From: Chrysemys picta bellii
Lineage: Eukaryota; Chordata; Testudines; Emydidae
DNA: 64,000 nucleotides
Assembly: GCF_011386835.1 (NCBI RefSeq)
Contig: NC_088796.1
Location: forward strand, 34,442,784-34,506,783
Direction: 5' to 3'
In this document: one piece after another, positions 24,261 to 34,812 of the stretch
Position numbering within the stretch: the stretch's first letter is position 1
Layout of the letters: each line of letters begins with the position of its first letter
Notes under the pieces: model-generated
Databases searched by the model: none
The model's input: the letters and a program-made list of their open reading frames with translations, nothing else
What the model was told of the DNA's origin: nothing
Made by a program: the position numbers and the translations under genes

Positions 24261-25939
24261 GGAAGACAAGAGCTTTCTCCCCCACCCCATTAATCAATAG
24301 TGACTAATTGATATTTGTATATTATTGCTTTTGCCACACTACACCAGCTTTATGGGAGGTGGACAAGATTATCTGCGCTATAAAAGAAATTACTCATCTT
24401 TTTAGCTGTACCCAACACAATTCAAGAAAAAGGATAGGTAATCCTCTCCTTTTGTAAATAGTTTACTTCCTCCTTAAATTACCTAGTTAGAGTATTTCTC
24501 TAATAGCATCACAGGTGTTTCATCAACCATGTTAAGACATCAGTAGTGTCAATTCATCATCAACAGGAAGAAGAAAAATTTCTATTTCCTCATAGCTTAC
24601 AGCTTTATTGTACCTACAGCCAAGGATTTCTACCCCACAACTGTCACCAACTGTTAAGTCAATAGTTTATTCTGTATGGGTTAAGTAACAGATTATGGGG
24701 TTTGATTTTTTCCGTTATTCAAACTGATAAATTTGTTCACCTTCTTCAATAAGAAGTCAGCACATCTTGTAGGCAAATGTCATGTGCTTTTACCTGTGGG
24801 CCCAGATTGCAAACAACTACGGTCTTCAGGGAAGACATGAGTCAGGGAAGACATGAGTCAGGAAATAAGAAGCCCTGTAATTAACACAAGCTTGTCTAAT
24901 TAGAAAACAAACCGACCAGCTTCTATGGCACTTTGACACCCAGCGTTACTTGTAAGGGTGTTGCATTTTCACTCCGTCTTGTTTGTATTACACTGTATAT
25001 TCTTTGGGGCAAGGACTGCATATTACTATCTTGTAAGCATTGTGTTCCTCTGTGGTAATCTTAATATATAAGTGAGGGCTCAACTGAAAGATACACGGAC
25101 ACACTTTTCTCCATTAGAAAAGAGGGATGTTCTGGAGTGTGCAGGAAGAGGAGCTAGTCAGTACTTCAGACCACCTGTATTTTCTAGAGGAGAAAAAAAT
25201 ATTTCCCTGTAAGCAAAGATATATAGTACAATCACCTTGAAAATAGGCTATTGCCCACAGTCTTGCAGTCCAGTACTGTATAGGAAACATAGGAAAAAGA
25301 AGGGGAAAAAAAAAAAAGAGGGAAAAAAAGACACTTAAGATACAGTGAAATTCTAATCTAATCATTTTGTAGAAGACTCCAAAAAGAAAGTTTATATATA
25401 AAATCTTAGCAAACGCGCCCCCCCCAATAGTGTAAGAACCTTTTTTATGACAACATATCAAAATTTGAGGTTGGTCCCAGACTCTGGCTGATCTATCAAG
25501 CTAGAAGTGTTTTGAATGACACTGTTAAGGAGGGTTTCCCCTGCTATATCAGACACTCCCCAGTGATCACATTCATGAAACATTAAGCTTAATCTCCAGT
25601 AGGGGACCTGTGGATATCTTTAGTCCCACAGGCACACAGATAATTTGAGTAACACAAGGTGAGACGCAAGGATGTTTGGAGAACTAGAAGCATTTCATAT
25701 CCGGCAGGAGTTTTCCCTCAGAAGTGTAAATATATCTTTCATGAAGACCTGAGGCTAAAGCCACACTCTCCATAATACACTGAACTAAAATCAGGTGCTC
25801 TTCCCAGGGATTTGCTCACTCACTCAAGACAGACAATCTAGCACCAAAGTCTATTCCCATCTTGCCCCCTTCATGTATTAACTAAGCCATTCCCTAATTT
25901 TACAAATAGTACAGCCCACGTATCTTAACGAATTAGAGA

Positions 25940-26037
25940 TGACCTGAAGAAGACCTCTGCGTAGGTGAGAGACACAAGCTTTCACGCTAACAGAAGTCGG
26001 GTCCAATAAAAGATATCACCTCCCCCACCTCGTCTGT
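25940..26037 (+). repeat. Interspersed repeat with 'ccaataaaagatatcacctc' motif
   Basis: The segment from gacctgaagaagacctctgc through acaagctttcacgc to cagaagtcgggtccaataaa matches a repeat I recognise as common in reptile genomes. It is non-coding and its class is not certain. Confidence 0.55.
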
Positions 26038-26294
26038 CAGGTTTTGTCAATGCATTTAAGCCTACGGGTGTGGAACAATTCTCTTCATGTGACACACTGG
26101 TAACATCCCCCCACCCCGTTAACTAGCTTAGGCTAAAGAAGATGCGTTTGTAGAAGAGACTCTCAGCTATCCAGTACTCAGACTCCAATTCAGCAAGGCA
26201 CCTAAGTGCGTTCTTTTCTCAAGAGGGGTCCAAGAATAAGAATATTCTGCTGCTGAGCAAGAGGGGTGTTCACTCATGGGCCATGCAGGAGCTC

Positions 26295-27650
26295 ATTCTA
26301 TTAATAATAATTTGTATTGCCTAGGAGCCTCAGTCATGGACTGTGACCCCACTGTGCTAACTGCTGCATACAGAACAAAGAACGTGCCTACCCCAAACAG
26401 CTTACAGTCCAAAGAAGACAACAGATGCATACAGGCAGATGGGGGGGGGGGGGGGAGAAGTACAAGGAAACAATGAGACTGCATTGGTCAGACTGATTAG
26501 GCTATGATGTCAGCACATCGACAACCTAGCTGTTGTCAAGTTTTCTGTAGGCTTCATGGCGAAGGAGAATTTTGAAAGAGAATAACGAGTTAGTTTTTCA
26601 GATGTTTACAAGAAGCTTCTCCCAAACATAAGGGGCGGCATGGGAGAAAGCATAAAGGTGATGATGCTGTGAGTCAGAGGAAGGTGCCAACCTTTTGATA
26701 AGATATTGAATAAGAGAGAATAGGTATGCCCTAGGGTAAGGATGGATTGTGAAGGGCCTTGAAAGTGAAGACAAGTAGCTTATGTTTGATGCTATAGTGC
26801 CGATGAGAAGCGTAGCGAGGAAAGTAACTGAAAGACTTCCCTGATCGATTGTATTCCCTAAATGGACAATCTACCCTAGTTCTCACTTACTGAGGGACAA
26901 TCTCCACTCATTTATATATATATATTGCTTTCCACAACCAAATCTCTGTACAACTTTGCATAAGTGATGTACCTGAATACTTGGATGCTAATATCTAAAC
27001 TGTATTCTTAAATTTATTCACCTAAATTTGAGTTATTGCGGATTATGTACTCTATGTATCATATGACTTTTAAAAACAAACTCTGTATTTGTGGATAATC
27101 TAAGCACTATACCCAGATGTACAGACACTCTTTTCTCAACCTATGTATTACGTAATTTTTTTAACATTAGCTTTAATAAAAACTTTAAATCTGTTCTTAT
27201 CAAAAGGCGAGCCAGTGGAGGGCTTCAAAAGAGAAGAATGACATAGTCAAGACAACAGGATAGGAAAATAATCTTTGCAGCAACATTCTGAATGGAAATG
27301 AGCACAGCAGGATTGATTTATCAAGGCCAAAGAAAGAGACATTGCAGTAATCAATATGAGAAAAGCCAGGATGAGAAGTTTAGCTATGTGGATGGATTTA
27401 AATGGCCATATTTTAGGGATGTAATACACAAATATCAACAAGGCTTTGATATAACTTCAGTGAGAGAACCTAGAGATATGTCTGAGTCAGAGAGAAAGTC
27501 CAGGCCTGAGTACCAAGCAGAATGGTAGTGTTGTCCACAGTGATCAAGAAAGGAGATCGTGGGGAGGAGAAAACTAAAACAGAACTTTTAGTCTATGTAA
27601 GTTTGAGCTGACAGACTTAAGGGGAGATCAGAGAAACAGGCTCAGATGAT
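26295..27650 (+). mobile_element. Long interspersed non-LTR-like repeat with ~0.4 kb insertion
   Basis: The left part (26310-26795) runs from ttgtattgcctaggagcctc through ggcatgggagaaagcataaa to gaagggccttgaaagtgaag. The right part resumes at about 27206 (gccagtggagggcttcaaaa) and continues through tttgcagcaacattctgaat to gttgtccacagtgatcaaga. This is a repeat I know as abundant in turtles, probably a LINE 3' region. The 26797-27205 interval interrupts it with AT-rich sequence ending ctttaataaaaactttaaat, which resembles the 3' end of another retroelement. Confidence 0.55.
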
Positions 27651-28178
27651 TTTAATAGTATCCATCATTGGAAATTTAAGATTCATGTAATTTTTTTGGT
27701 CACCTTCCCTTAATTTTAATTTGCTGTGAAGGGTTTATATGTTTTACATATTTTAAATTAAAGAAAATTTTACTGTCTTGAATTTAAAATGTACATGTAA
27801 TGCTAAATACTTGACCCATTAAAAAGGCATTTAAAAATCCCAATATAAAATGAAGACTTAACCACTTGAAAGGCCACAAAAAAGTATCAAAATTTAATAT
27901 AGCGAGGCTGTTGAAAATATTCTAAGTTTTGTAACTGATCACAACTTGCAGCCATTTGGCTAAATGGAGCCAAATCTGCTTTCCAAAAGTAGTGTCCTAC
28001 TGATGTCAATGTATTAGGATGTCTAATGGAGCTGCAGGTAGGGAATGCTACAGTTCCAAGTTGGCCAATCAGGATCAATTATAATCTGACACGACTGCTT
28101 TGGCAGTATATCACTAAAAACTGATGAGATGATTGCATGCTCGTGGCCATTTTGGAAATGTCTTCACTTTAAAACTTT

Positions 28179-28200
28179 AAAAAAAAAAAAAAAAAAAAAA
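28179..28200. repeat. (A)22 homopolymer
   Basis: Twenty-two consecutive A residues lie in otherwise ordinary AT-rich intron sequence. Confidence 0.95.
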
Positions 28201-29599
28201 GTGAGTGATCATTAGATGCAGATATAAATGATGAAAGGAGGGGGTGTTCCAAATTGACATTAAAATATTCCACTGCATTTATTATTTTTGTTAACATGAA
28301 ATTGCTTCTTCAGCAAGAGCACAACTATGCTTTCTTATTAAGGTCCATTTAAAAAAAAAAATCTGTCTTTTGGATCAACTGAAGGATGTTTTCACCTACA
28401 GCCCAAAGACCAGACATGTGATCCTCTCAGCAGTATGGCAAGGTTTTGATGACATGACACTAAAACCATCCATTAGCCCTTATACCATTTATACCAACAG
28501 TGCAGCTGCACTATTATTGAAGGATGGGTATTAACGCCAGGGAAGTCACACTAAATGCTGTTAACAGTTTTGACAGGGCGGGGGCATGCTAGACAGTAGA
28601 CATTAGTAAATAGTAGTGAAAGAACTTGAAAACCCTTAAACGTTCCTATTAGTCTGCACCAAGTCCAATACTGACATCTGCTTATGGAAGAAGATGCTAC
28701 ATCACCACGAGCATGCTGCGGAGATTATGAGTTATACTTGGAATTCCATCCATTTACTTGGATCAGCTTTTACTAAAGAGTGGTTTTCCCCACTACTAGC
28801 TCTGTAAATTGGAGGTTACCTTTACAAATGCCTAGGGTTGGAGAGTGGAGGATATGGACAACAACCAGATGCTCTAATCATCAGGGATTTGTTAGACCAG
28901 GCTTATTGTACAATAACCTATTAAGATGAAGACAAAAACTTTTTGGATAAGCCTATTCATTTTAAGCAGGAAAGGATTTATTGTATATTTCATCTACTGC
29001 ATCATTACTACTGTGTACCCATCCTTCATGCCACAAAACAAAGAACAAAACACATTTTCCTAACTAGCCCTCTTGTTGATTTTTCTGCAGAAAAACGTGG
29101 GCTACCTAAACCAAGGAGGAAAGAAAAACAAATCTCCAAAAGACAAAGCCTACAATACAGAGAAGTTCCTTGGGCTGTAACCAGAATGGGTTTGCTACTC
29201 ATTAACTGTCAAAGCAGATGAAAAATAAAAACCCGAAAAAGGTTAGAGACCTGGAAGAGGTTGAGAGAGCAGAAATGCATCACATTACACAAGACAAAAT
29301 TAGTAAGATTTAGCCTTCTAGAAATAAACACTCATTTCCTCTTCATCACCACTGTCGCAAGCTCGTCAACTACATTAACATACCTGGGTAAAGAAAGGAA
29401 CAAAATCCTAGTGAACCTCAAAAACCTACAGAAAGACGGCCCAAGCCATCTGCTTTCCAGCAGAACTAGCTCTACCGGAGGGCAACCCCCTCCAATACTT
29501 CACTTCTGCCGGTAACGAACCGCAATAGGACTACACACGTGCTTCTTGTTTAAAGCCATTAACTGCGTTAACCAGCCGCTGATCATCCTGATTTGGGGC

Positions 29600-30600
29600 A
29601 GTCGCAGCGACCAGGTTTCTCCAGGTGAAGGGGAGGGGAAGGAGAGAGGCTCCCAGTCGCTCTGGTGCGGAGGGAGGGGAGAGCGGGCGGGGAAAGGATG
29701 AAAGGTGATGGGAGAGCAGTGGAAGCAGTCAGCCAGAGAAGGCTGCCCCTGTGCTGGCAGCTGGAGCAGCCTCCCTCCCAGGGGAGGGCGGACAGCCGGT
29801 GATTAGCGTGTGAGCCGCACCGCGAGCCGAGCGGAACGCTGCTGCAGCCAGGCGCGCACCCCACACCGCGGCAGGGAGGGTGCCAAGCCCCGCACAGCCC
29901 GGGAGATAGCAAGCGGGGCAGGAGACAGAGCAAGGCACCGAAGCAGCCGGAGACGTACCCAGCACCACGCAGACCACATCCAGGAACACGAAGGGCAGCC
30001 GCGTCTTGTCAAACATCCTGCCAGCCCTGGGCGCCGGCTGCTGCGCGGCGAGGGACGCGGACTCCGGCGGGGCTTGGTGCCTGGGGGTAGCGGGAGAGGC
30101 TCTGCCGCATCCAGTCAGCGCTCCGAAACGAAGCGCTGCAGCCAACGACGCCTGGCACTGGCCGCTGCTGCTGCCGCCACTGCGGCTCCTACCCGGGCTG
30201 CGGCTTTAAGGAAGGGGCGGGCCCCGGCCGGGCTGCGGGCGCGTGCGGCCGCCCCTGTGCAGACGTTCCACTCCGGCACCGCGCAACGGCCGCCGGCCAA
30301 TCGCCTTGCTCCGCAGCGCGCTACGTGTCCCCGCCCAGGCGACCGAGATTCATGGCCCGCCCTCACTTTCCGCCGCAGCCCCGCCCTCTGGCGGCCGCGA
30401 GGGAAGGCGGGAGTTGGCCGTGATCCCTCAGCTCCCGCTGTGCGGTGGCCGCACGACCGCGTGCAGCCCGCGTGTCGGTGACCGCCCAGCTGGGCCAGGC
30501 CCTAGAGAGCCCGCTGTGAGGGTACTGCCCGAGCTGGCTGCGTGGTCACCCGGGGCAGTGGCGGGGGAGAGAGGGGCAGAGAGGTCTGTTACCCAGACAC
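29600..30600 (-). promoter_or_regulatory. PLPP1: CpG-island promoter of PLPP1
   Basis: A sharp GC- and CpG-rich island spans the PLPP1 first coding exon and about 0.5 kb upstream, surrounded by AT-rich DNA. Upstream of the ATG (higher coordinates) are Sp1-type GC boxes, for example ggggcggg near 30214 and ccccgccc near 30380, and a CCAAT box in ggccaatcgcc near 30297, about 280 bp upstream of the ATG. No TATA box is obvious. This is the usual architecture of a dispersed-initiation housekeeping promoter. The transcription start cannot be fixed from sequence alone. Long open frames on both strands here are by-products of the base composition. Confidence 0.8.
29959..30016 (-). CDS. PLPP1: PLPP1 first coding exon (phospholipid phosphatase 1, N-terminus)
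   Basis: This is the first coding exon of phospholipid phosphatase 1 (LPP1/PPAP2A), an integral membrane enzyme that dephosphorylates lysophosphatidate, phosphatidate and sphingosine-1-phosphate at the cell surface. Read on the minus strand, the ATG at 30016 opens MFDKTRLPFVFLDVVCVVL. This matches the conserved PLPP1 N-terminus (human begins MFDKTRLP) and not those of PLPP2 or PLPP3. Nineteen codons and one extra G end at 29959, followed by a canonical donor (gtacgt). The split codon is completed by the first two bases of the exon at 10724, giving Ala. The exon encodes the cytosolic tip and the start of transmembrane helix 1. The catalytic phosphatase motifs lie in later exons outside the window. 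The ATG has a purine at -3. The frame stays open upstream, but only from a TTG, so this ATG is the supported start. The exon sits inside a CpG island, as expected for a promoter-proximal exon. Confidence 0.93.
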
Positions 30601-31585
30601 TACTCCCCTCTTGAACCCCGGAGTCCGGAGTCTCTGGAGTCCTCTGCTGGCAGCGAGTAGCTGTGAATCACACCAAGAATAACAGCCTACTACTTCTATC
30701 AGTCACTCTCCTAGCGCAAACCCTAGCAGCCTGTGCTGTGGCTCTAGCCGTCCAAACCCTGCTGATGACCCAAAGTAGGAGGTGGTCACTATATATGGTT
30801 CCACAGGATAAAATTTCAGTTTTTCAGGGTTGTTGTTTTTTAAATTAGGAAATTACATCCAAAACTGCATTAAAAGAACATTAATGTGGTGATGTCAAGC
30901 ACTAAAATGACAGGGAATTCCAGAATTAAGGTTGCCAGTGCAATTTTTAAAAACACTACTTTTTACTTATTTCCCCACCATCACTGGAAAAGGGACTGAA
31001 GAGTAAAAAAAAGTCAGATAAACTTTTTTTCCCCTCACCAAAATAGAAAGAATTTTTAATTTAGAAACTTTTAATTGAAAAACTAACCTTTTCACCCAAA
31101 TGAAATTCTTTTGTGAACATTTTTGTTTTGGTTGAAATGGCTTTTTCCAGCAAAATGCTGATGGAAAAATCACTAGTTTAATACTGATATAAAACAAAAA
31201 TCCATCATTCAAGCCCCTGAGCATGTCTACATATTCTTAAAAAACAAAATTGCAGGCAGATTTACTGACACTACACGCAGAAACACTAGACCCAAACTAT
31301 TCTGAGATTTCCCATGTATCCTACCTACCTTCTACTACATCTGTCAGTAAACAGATGGGCTTTGTGCTATGCCTGGAAGGTTGAAAAACAGGCTCTGGCA
31401 GATCAACAAGGGAAACAAGTTCCAGGGTTGAAGATGTTTTTCTAAAGATGCTCTATCTCCAATCCCTTAGAGTTCAAATTTAGAGACTGTCAATGAGCAA
31501 CTTAGCTGATCTCATCTCTCAAGGTAATACATTTGGGGAGGTGTCTTGAACAGCTAGCAGTCGAGCCAATATGACTTTAAAGATT

Positions 31586-31868
31586 GAGGCTATGTCTACA
31601 TGACAAGCGCTACAGCAGCAGCAGCTCCACAGCTATGCCGCTTGTAACATAGATGCTTCCTACATCAGTGCAAGGGGTTTTTCCATCAATGTAGTTTATC
31701 CACCTCTCAAAGAGGTGGTCACTAAGTTGACTGAAGAATTCAGCCGTTGACCTAGCTGCATCTACATGGGGTTAGGTCAGCGTAACTACGGCATTCAGAG
31801 CATGACATTTTTCACAGCCCTGAGCAATGTAGCTAGGTCGACCTAATTTTTAAGTGTAGATGAGGCCT
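31586..31868. mobile_element. MITE with ggctatgtctaca terminal inverted repeats
   Basis: The left end gaggctatgtctacatgac and right end taagtgtagatgaggcct are imperfect inverted repeats. Inner gttgacctagctgcatctac and aatgtagctaggtcgacc form a second inverted pair. It is non-coding and related by its end motif to the 0.85, 3.4 and 23.2 kb elements. Confidence 0.65.
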
Positions 31869-33222
31869 ATACAAACACCTTGAATTGTGCTCAAAAGCAA
31901 ATATGAAGTCAAGACCACATACAGAGCACGGATGTAATATGCTTTGCAGAGATCACAACTCGTAAGCAACTGGTCTGACATATTCTACGTTAAGTAACAC
32001 TTCAGAGTGGTCTTCAAGCATATCCCCAAGTAGAGTGAATCACAGTTGTACAATCAGGAAGTGACAAAGACTTGACTATTCATAGTGAGGTCCAGTTCTG
32101 AAAGGAAAGTTTGCAGTCGCTTTGATAACTGGAGTTATGGCCACTACTTCTACCCTGTAATTCAGAAGCAGACAATGGTCCAAAAGAACTTTTAAGTTGC
32201 AAACCTATTTGACCAAGAGAAGAGGGAAACATATACCCCCACAAGTACTGTGGATGTTTCCTTTTACCCACCATGTTATCTTTGTCTTGTCCAGATCAAA
32301 CTTCAGACAGCTCTTCTCATCCACATTCTTGTCTCAGTAAAGTAATGGGAAAGCCAGGACAGCTTTCGTCTACTTTTAAATGGAAAAAAGTTATCGAGAT
32401 GAATGTCATTAGCAATAGTGGTGGCACTGCAGCACAAAACACCTCAAAATGGGGGCTTAGCCACCTAGCACGCAGGATAAATTAATTGTACTTTGTTACC
32501 TTGAAATCCTTATGTCAATCCCTCAAATTAAGTCCTTTGACTTAGAAGCCATTTGTGCCAATTAGGTAAAACCTGCATTGGAGTGGGGAGGAAGCTCTGC
32601 ACTGTCTCAAGAGACTTTGAGTCAGAAATCAGTCTCTGAAAGCTCCAAGCTTTCCAGTGCACTGGTAGAGCACTTCCCAATGGTACATGTCTTTGTGGGA
32701 CATGGCTTATTTGCACCATTATGGAGACCAGCCCACAGAAGGTAGGGGGTGAACCACGACCATTTAGTTATAGTTCATGTTGGGGGTGTTTTTTTCTCTG
32801 CCCTGCCTTTGGGGATGCTCAGGAAGGAATTTTGCTTCCTCACACACCCACATAAAGACCAATATGATTGTTGTTGTAATTTGTGATCATAATCATTATA
32901 TTATCCACATTAACTATTCTTTGAATATCCCTGTTGTTGAGCTATATCATTGGATATGTAGCTTGTAGTGGAGATGTCTGGCAGAAGCAGAAATCATGTT
33001 TAACATCAAGTTTTTTTTTTTTAAACTTTTAATACATACCAAATAAACATCAGAACTTCTAAATCTCAATCCAATTTTCTCTGTGCCAGGAACATTCTGT
33101 AGTGATCAGTTACAGTGACTTTATGTCTCATGTACACTGGCAGAACTGTTGTTAAGGGTCATAGAGCAATCATGAATTGGGTCCCTGACTACAAAAAAAG
33201 AGACACTTTCTTGTCCAGGTAC

Positions 33223-33345
33223 TGATTCACCAAGGTACTTAAGTACATGCCTAACTTTAAGCACAGAATTAGTCCCATTTAAATCAATGGGACTATCCAC
33301 CTGCTTAAAGTTAGGCACATGCTAAAGTGCCTTGCTGAACTGGGA
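33223..33345. repeat. Palindromic MITE-like repeat
   Basis: Left half tacttaagtacatgcctaac and right half gttaggcacatgctaaagtg pair around the self-complementary core gtcccatttaaatcaatggg. This is an old non-coding hairpin repeat widespread in amniotes. Confidence 0.6.
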
Positions 33346-33485
33346 CCAGAAAGTGTGGCTGAAATATTCAGTCCCTCCAATGTGCATTGGTTGTCTTTGA
33401 CTTTAATCTGCCTCTTAGGAATCTCCAGTAAAGCAGTGAAATCACATTATGTCCAAATTCATCTCATGTTGTCATGTCTATATTA

Positions 33486-33545
33486 TGTAGGTCAGACTAG
33501 ATTATCAGAACGGTCTCTTCTGACCTCAAAATCTATGCATCTCCT
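33486..33545 (+). mobile_element. CR1 3'-terminal fragment
   Basis: The segment taggtcagactagattatca ... cttctgacctcaaaatctat has the typical CR1 3' end form (gac-tagatgat ... cttctgaccttaaagtctatg). Confidence 0.6.
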
Positions 33546-34569
33546 CTTGGAGTAGAAGGTTGGAAGAAGGCAGGAGACGATACTCTCAAAAAACATATTG
33601 TCCTTTAATTAAAATACATCCTTGCTTGATAATGTAATTTGTCCCAGACACCACAAAATACCTTCTCCTTCCTTCTTTCTTTATTTCTTTTCTTTTCTCC
33701 ATTCCCCCTGTATTTTCTTGTGGAGCAGTTGAGCAATAAAGGATGTTTATGACCAAGTTCATGTCCTCAGAATTTGTTTTGCCTCTACTAGTTACCCCAG
33801 AAATTATCGATAATGTTTTCCCCATCCTCCTTAATAGCTTTGTTTATGCTACTACCCATGTCTTAGGAAATCTACTATCTTTCTCTGGTGATACTTACTT
33901 GCTGAGTAGGACTAGCCAAACAGGACTCTTAAAAGCAATTAGCAATCAAATAGACGAGTGACTTCAGTGTGTGACGAGATTTTCCCAAGCTTACAGATGA
34001 ACCACCCATTTCAGGATTTAGCTTTAGTGGAAGGCTAGTCAGTAATTATACTAGACATGCAAAATTAAAATTAATTAGGACTTTTGGTGCACTCAGAGCC
34101 TGATTCTGTCACCCTTAGTACCTCCCTTACTAAGAAATTAGACCCTTTGAGTCAGAATATCCACTTGTGCAGTAATAACTGCAGGAGGAGATTAAGGGGA
34201 AGGAAAGCTCTGAAAAAATCCCCATACCAACTTTCTCCTACATCATTCTATCAGAGGAACAGGATTTGTCTTCTGTGTGATGACATATGGGTGTGCCTCT
34301 AAACTTGGAGGCTCCAGATTTTACTCACTTGGGTGTCTCTGACATCATTACCATAAGCCTATTAGTTCTCAAGTTGTTCATAGAGTCTTTCTGAAAAAGA
34401 ACTATGTAGGCTAAACTTGAATTTCTAATAATGAAAGCAAGCAGAACCTCCTTTCTTCTCTCCCCTTCTTCTCCTCCTCCCTTTAAAGAAAAAAAGTTCA
34501 GGCTTTCTTTATACCTTTTAAATTGTCATAGTTTGAGAACACTTATAAAACATTGTAGACTGTGTCTGG

Positions 34570-34812
34570 CCAGTGTGGTCCAGTGACTAGACACCTGGCT
34601 GGAAGTTAGGAAATGTGAGCTTTATTCCTGGCTCACTCATCAATCACTTCTGTTTCCCCCCCCACACACCCTTTATCTGCCTTGTATTTAGACTTAAGGG
34701 CAGAGACGGTCTCTTACTATGTTTGCACAGTACCTAGCACAATGAGGCTCTGATCTCGGATGGGGCTTCTAGGCATTACTGTACTACAAATATATCATCA
34801 TCATCATCATCA
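34570..34812 (+). mobile_element. MIR-like tRNA-derived SINE with LINE-type tail
   Basis: The 5' part carries an A-box-like tggtccagtgactagacacc and a B-box-like gagctttattcctggctcac. The 3' part (acttaagggcagagacggtc, ctagcacaatgaggctctga, ggcattactgtactacaaat) matches the LINE-derived tail common in turtle SINEs, ending in an (ATC)n tract at 34796-34814. The polymerase III promoter boxes are degenerate. Confidence 0.6.

Larger units (their letters stand above)
10725..29958 (-). other. PLPP1: PLPP1 intron 1
   Basis: A 19.2 kb intron separates the two recognised PLPP1 exons. It is mostly AT-rich unique-looking sequence. Recognisable repeats inside are a palindromic SINE-like element (11.8 kb), a short hAT-like element (14.6 kb), a G-rich block (15.9 kb), a nested hAT composite (20.2-21.3 kb), a MITE carrying a hAT remnant (23.2-23.7 kb), a second palindromic SINE-like element (24.0 kb) and a long interspersed repeat (26.3-27.65 kb). 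In the remaining stretches over 300 bases (12.0-14.6, 14.75-15.9, 16.1-20.2, 21.35-23.15, 24.3-25.9 and 27.7-29.5 kb) I see only microsatellites, homopolymers and short repeat relics. Confidence 0.85.

Noticed and set aside
29729..30145. In-frame N-terminal extension of PLPP1 by 43 residues ahead of MFDKTRLP
   Set aside because: The extended frame begins at a TTG, not an ATG. The extension is just open CpG-island sequence, and the known protein starts at MFDKTRLP.
29810..30481. 223-codon plus-strand open frame in the CpG island
   Set aside because: GC-rich sequence has few stop codons. The frame is rich in Ala, Arg and Pro, has no recognisable domain and overlaps the PLPP1 promoter and exon antisense.
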